NCBI GenBank assembly: GCA_964468375.1
Contig: CAYXUW010000055.1
Span: 1 to 15,981, forward strand
Direction: 5' to 3'
DNA length: 15,981 nucleotides
Source: CAYXUW01 sp964468375
GTDB taxonomy: Bacteria; Planctomycetota; Phycisphaerae; Sedimentisphaerales; Anaerobacaceae
Shown here: in pieces, positions 15,367 to 15,981 of the stretch
Numbering within the stretch: the stretch's first letter is position 1
How the letters are laid out: the number at the start of each line of letters is the position of its first letter
Position numbers and translations under genes: made by a program
Notes under the pieces: generated by a model
Told to the model about the DNA's origin: nothing
What the model saw: only the letters and a program-made list of their open reading frames with translations
Database searches by the model: none

Positions 15367-15396
15367 ATTCTAACATCCGCCCCGCCATCGCCGCAA
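15367..15396 (-). promoter_or_regulatory. possible promoter for the nitroreductase gene
   Basis: On the minus strand TTGCGG (15391-15396), an 18-base spacer and TAGAAT (15367-15372, 5 of 6). The leader would be about 45 bases. The -35 box is poor. Confidence 0.3.
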
Positions 15397-15449
15397 CTGC
15401 TAAGTTTTCTCCTTGAGTAGCCTAATGTGGACTCTATGTATGATATGAA

Positions 15450-15482
15450 AAAATGCCGCAGGTGAAACACCTGCGGCATTTT
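15450..15482 (-). terminator. strong intrinsic terminator after the dockerin-protein gene
   Basis: A perfect 15-bp stem (15450-15464 with 15468-15482) and a 3-base loop, GC-rich in the middle and A/T at the base, with a T-run on the minus strand (ATTTTTTCAT). It begins 22 bases after the stop at 15505. The A/T base would also work in the plus direction, but no plus-strand gene leads into it. Confidence 0.9.
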
Positions 15483-15504
15483 GATTCTTAATTAAATCCG
15501 ATAT

Positions 15505-15981
15505 TTATTTATCTGTCAGCCAGTAGCCACAAAGGGCAGCTAAATCTTTTTCGTCAACTATACCGTCACCCTCTGGAGGCGCAATATCCGCCGATGGCAC
15601 ACCCGGCTCCTCCAGCCATTGGCAAGCCAGTATCGCAAAATCCAAAAAGTTGACACTTCCATCCCCGTTTATATCTGATAGATTAAAGATGGCATTAGAA
15701 TAATGATAGCCCATATCTACTATGCCTAAATCGCTAATTTCGTCAGTGCGTGTAGTAAATATATTCATTCCAAGATTCGCTGCCGTGTCACTTCCTGTAT
15801 TTACACAAGGGCTGTCAACCGCTTGTCCTGCTGCCGTTTGGCTTAGATAATAATCGCCCCCCGGCCCGGTTACAAAATACGGGTCGGTGCCGATGTTACC
15901 CGTTCCGCCTAAAATTCCCGTCCAGCCCTGAACGCAGCTGTAGTTGACGTTCACATCTCCCACCTCAAAACCAATCTGTGC
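15505..15981 (-). CDS. secreted protein C-terminus with dockerin-type calcium loops, partial (N-terminus outside window)
   Basis: The frame is open to the window edge, so only the last 158 residues are seen. The part nearest the edge (NYSCVQGWTG, GGTGNIGTDPYFV, YYLSQTAAGQAVDSPCVNTG, DMGYHYS) has the look of the end of a right-handed beta-helix, pectate-lyase-like surface protein. Two dockerin-like loops follow: DINGDGSVNFLDFAILACQW, a good EF-hand-type calcium loop, and a weaker DIAPPEGDGIVDEKDLAAL that ends in YWLTDK. In anaerobic Firmicutes such loops dock enzymes to cellulosomes; in Planctomycetota they are common at the ends of large secreted proteins and their partner is unclear. The upstream, catalytic or adhesive part cannot be judged. 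A strong terminator follows. Confidence 0.82.
   Translation of the reverse strand, partial: AQIGFEVGDVNVNYSCVQGWTGILGGTGNIGTDPYFVTGPGGDYYLSQTAAGQAVDSPCVNTGSDTAANLGMNIFTTRTDEISDLGIVDMGYHYSNAIFNLSDINGDGSVNFLDFAILACQWLEEPGVPSADIAPPEGDGIVDEKDLAALCGYWLTDK

Noticed and set aside
1..15981. tRNA, rRNA, CRISPR array or insertion sequence
   Set aside because: No spaced direct repeats, transposase motifs, terminal inverted repeats or tRNA-like T-arms were found on reading both strands by eye; a covariance-model scan was not possible.

Overview
The window looks like chromosomal DNA of a free-living, polysaccharide-degrading bacterium. A Planctomycetota member of the Phycisphaerae/Sedimentisphaerales type fits best. 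The reasons are a GH127-type secreted glycosidase, a secreted protein ending in two dockerin-like calcium loops, a fused AroD-AroE protein (also known from Chlamydiae and plants), and protein sequence flavour. This placement is inference; there is no rRNA, tRNA or other marker here. No IS element, CRISPR array, prophage or tRNA was seen.

Layout. (1) 1-1072, minus: 5' part of a GH127-like beta-L-arabinofuranosidase lipoprotein, with a strong sigma70-type promoter at 1102-1130. (2) 1203-3707, plus: ComEC/Rec2 DNA-uptake channel. (3) 8457 down to 3739, minus: a close-packed series aroDE (fused dehydroquinate dehydratase/shikimate dehydrogenase) - argG - prepilin peptidase - OmpA-like lipoprotein, with gaps of 36-50 bases. 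(4) 8588-13040, plus, divergent from aroDE: aroB-type 3-dehydroquinate synthase - DmpG/HMGL-like aldolase - ADH-synthase-type class I aldolase - 3-dehydroquinate synthase II - short MgtC-like membrane protein. (5) 13911 down to 13056, minus: DUF6941-like protein and ArfB-type ribosome-rescue hydrolase. (6) 13912-14302: no supported gene; it holds a hairpin and a terminator. (7) 15316 down to 14303, minus: Tat-exported nitroreductase and a small two-helix membrane protein. (8) 15981 down to 15505, minus: C-terminal part of a secreted beta-helix-like/dockerin protein, closed by a textbook terminator.

The genes around the 8.5 kb divergent promoter form a shikimate-pathway locus. AroDE would turn 3-dehydroquinate into shikimate. 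What stands out is that the facing operon appears to encode both known chemistries for making 3-dehydroquinate: the classical DAHP cyclase (AroB, active-site residues intact) and the archaeal-type pair ADH synthase plus dehydroquinate synthase II. An aldolase of unknown substrate lies between them. No DAHP synthase is in the window. The ADHS/DHQS-II pair could supply the same pathway, or could belong to a separate branch such as 3-amino-4-hydroxybenzoate formation. This is the most interesting part of the window.

Limits: all identifications come from reading motifs by eye. Promoters and start sites are predictions, and both end genes are truncated by the window.
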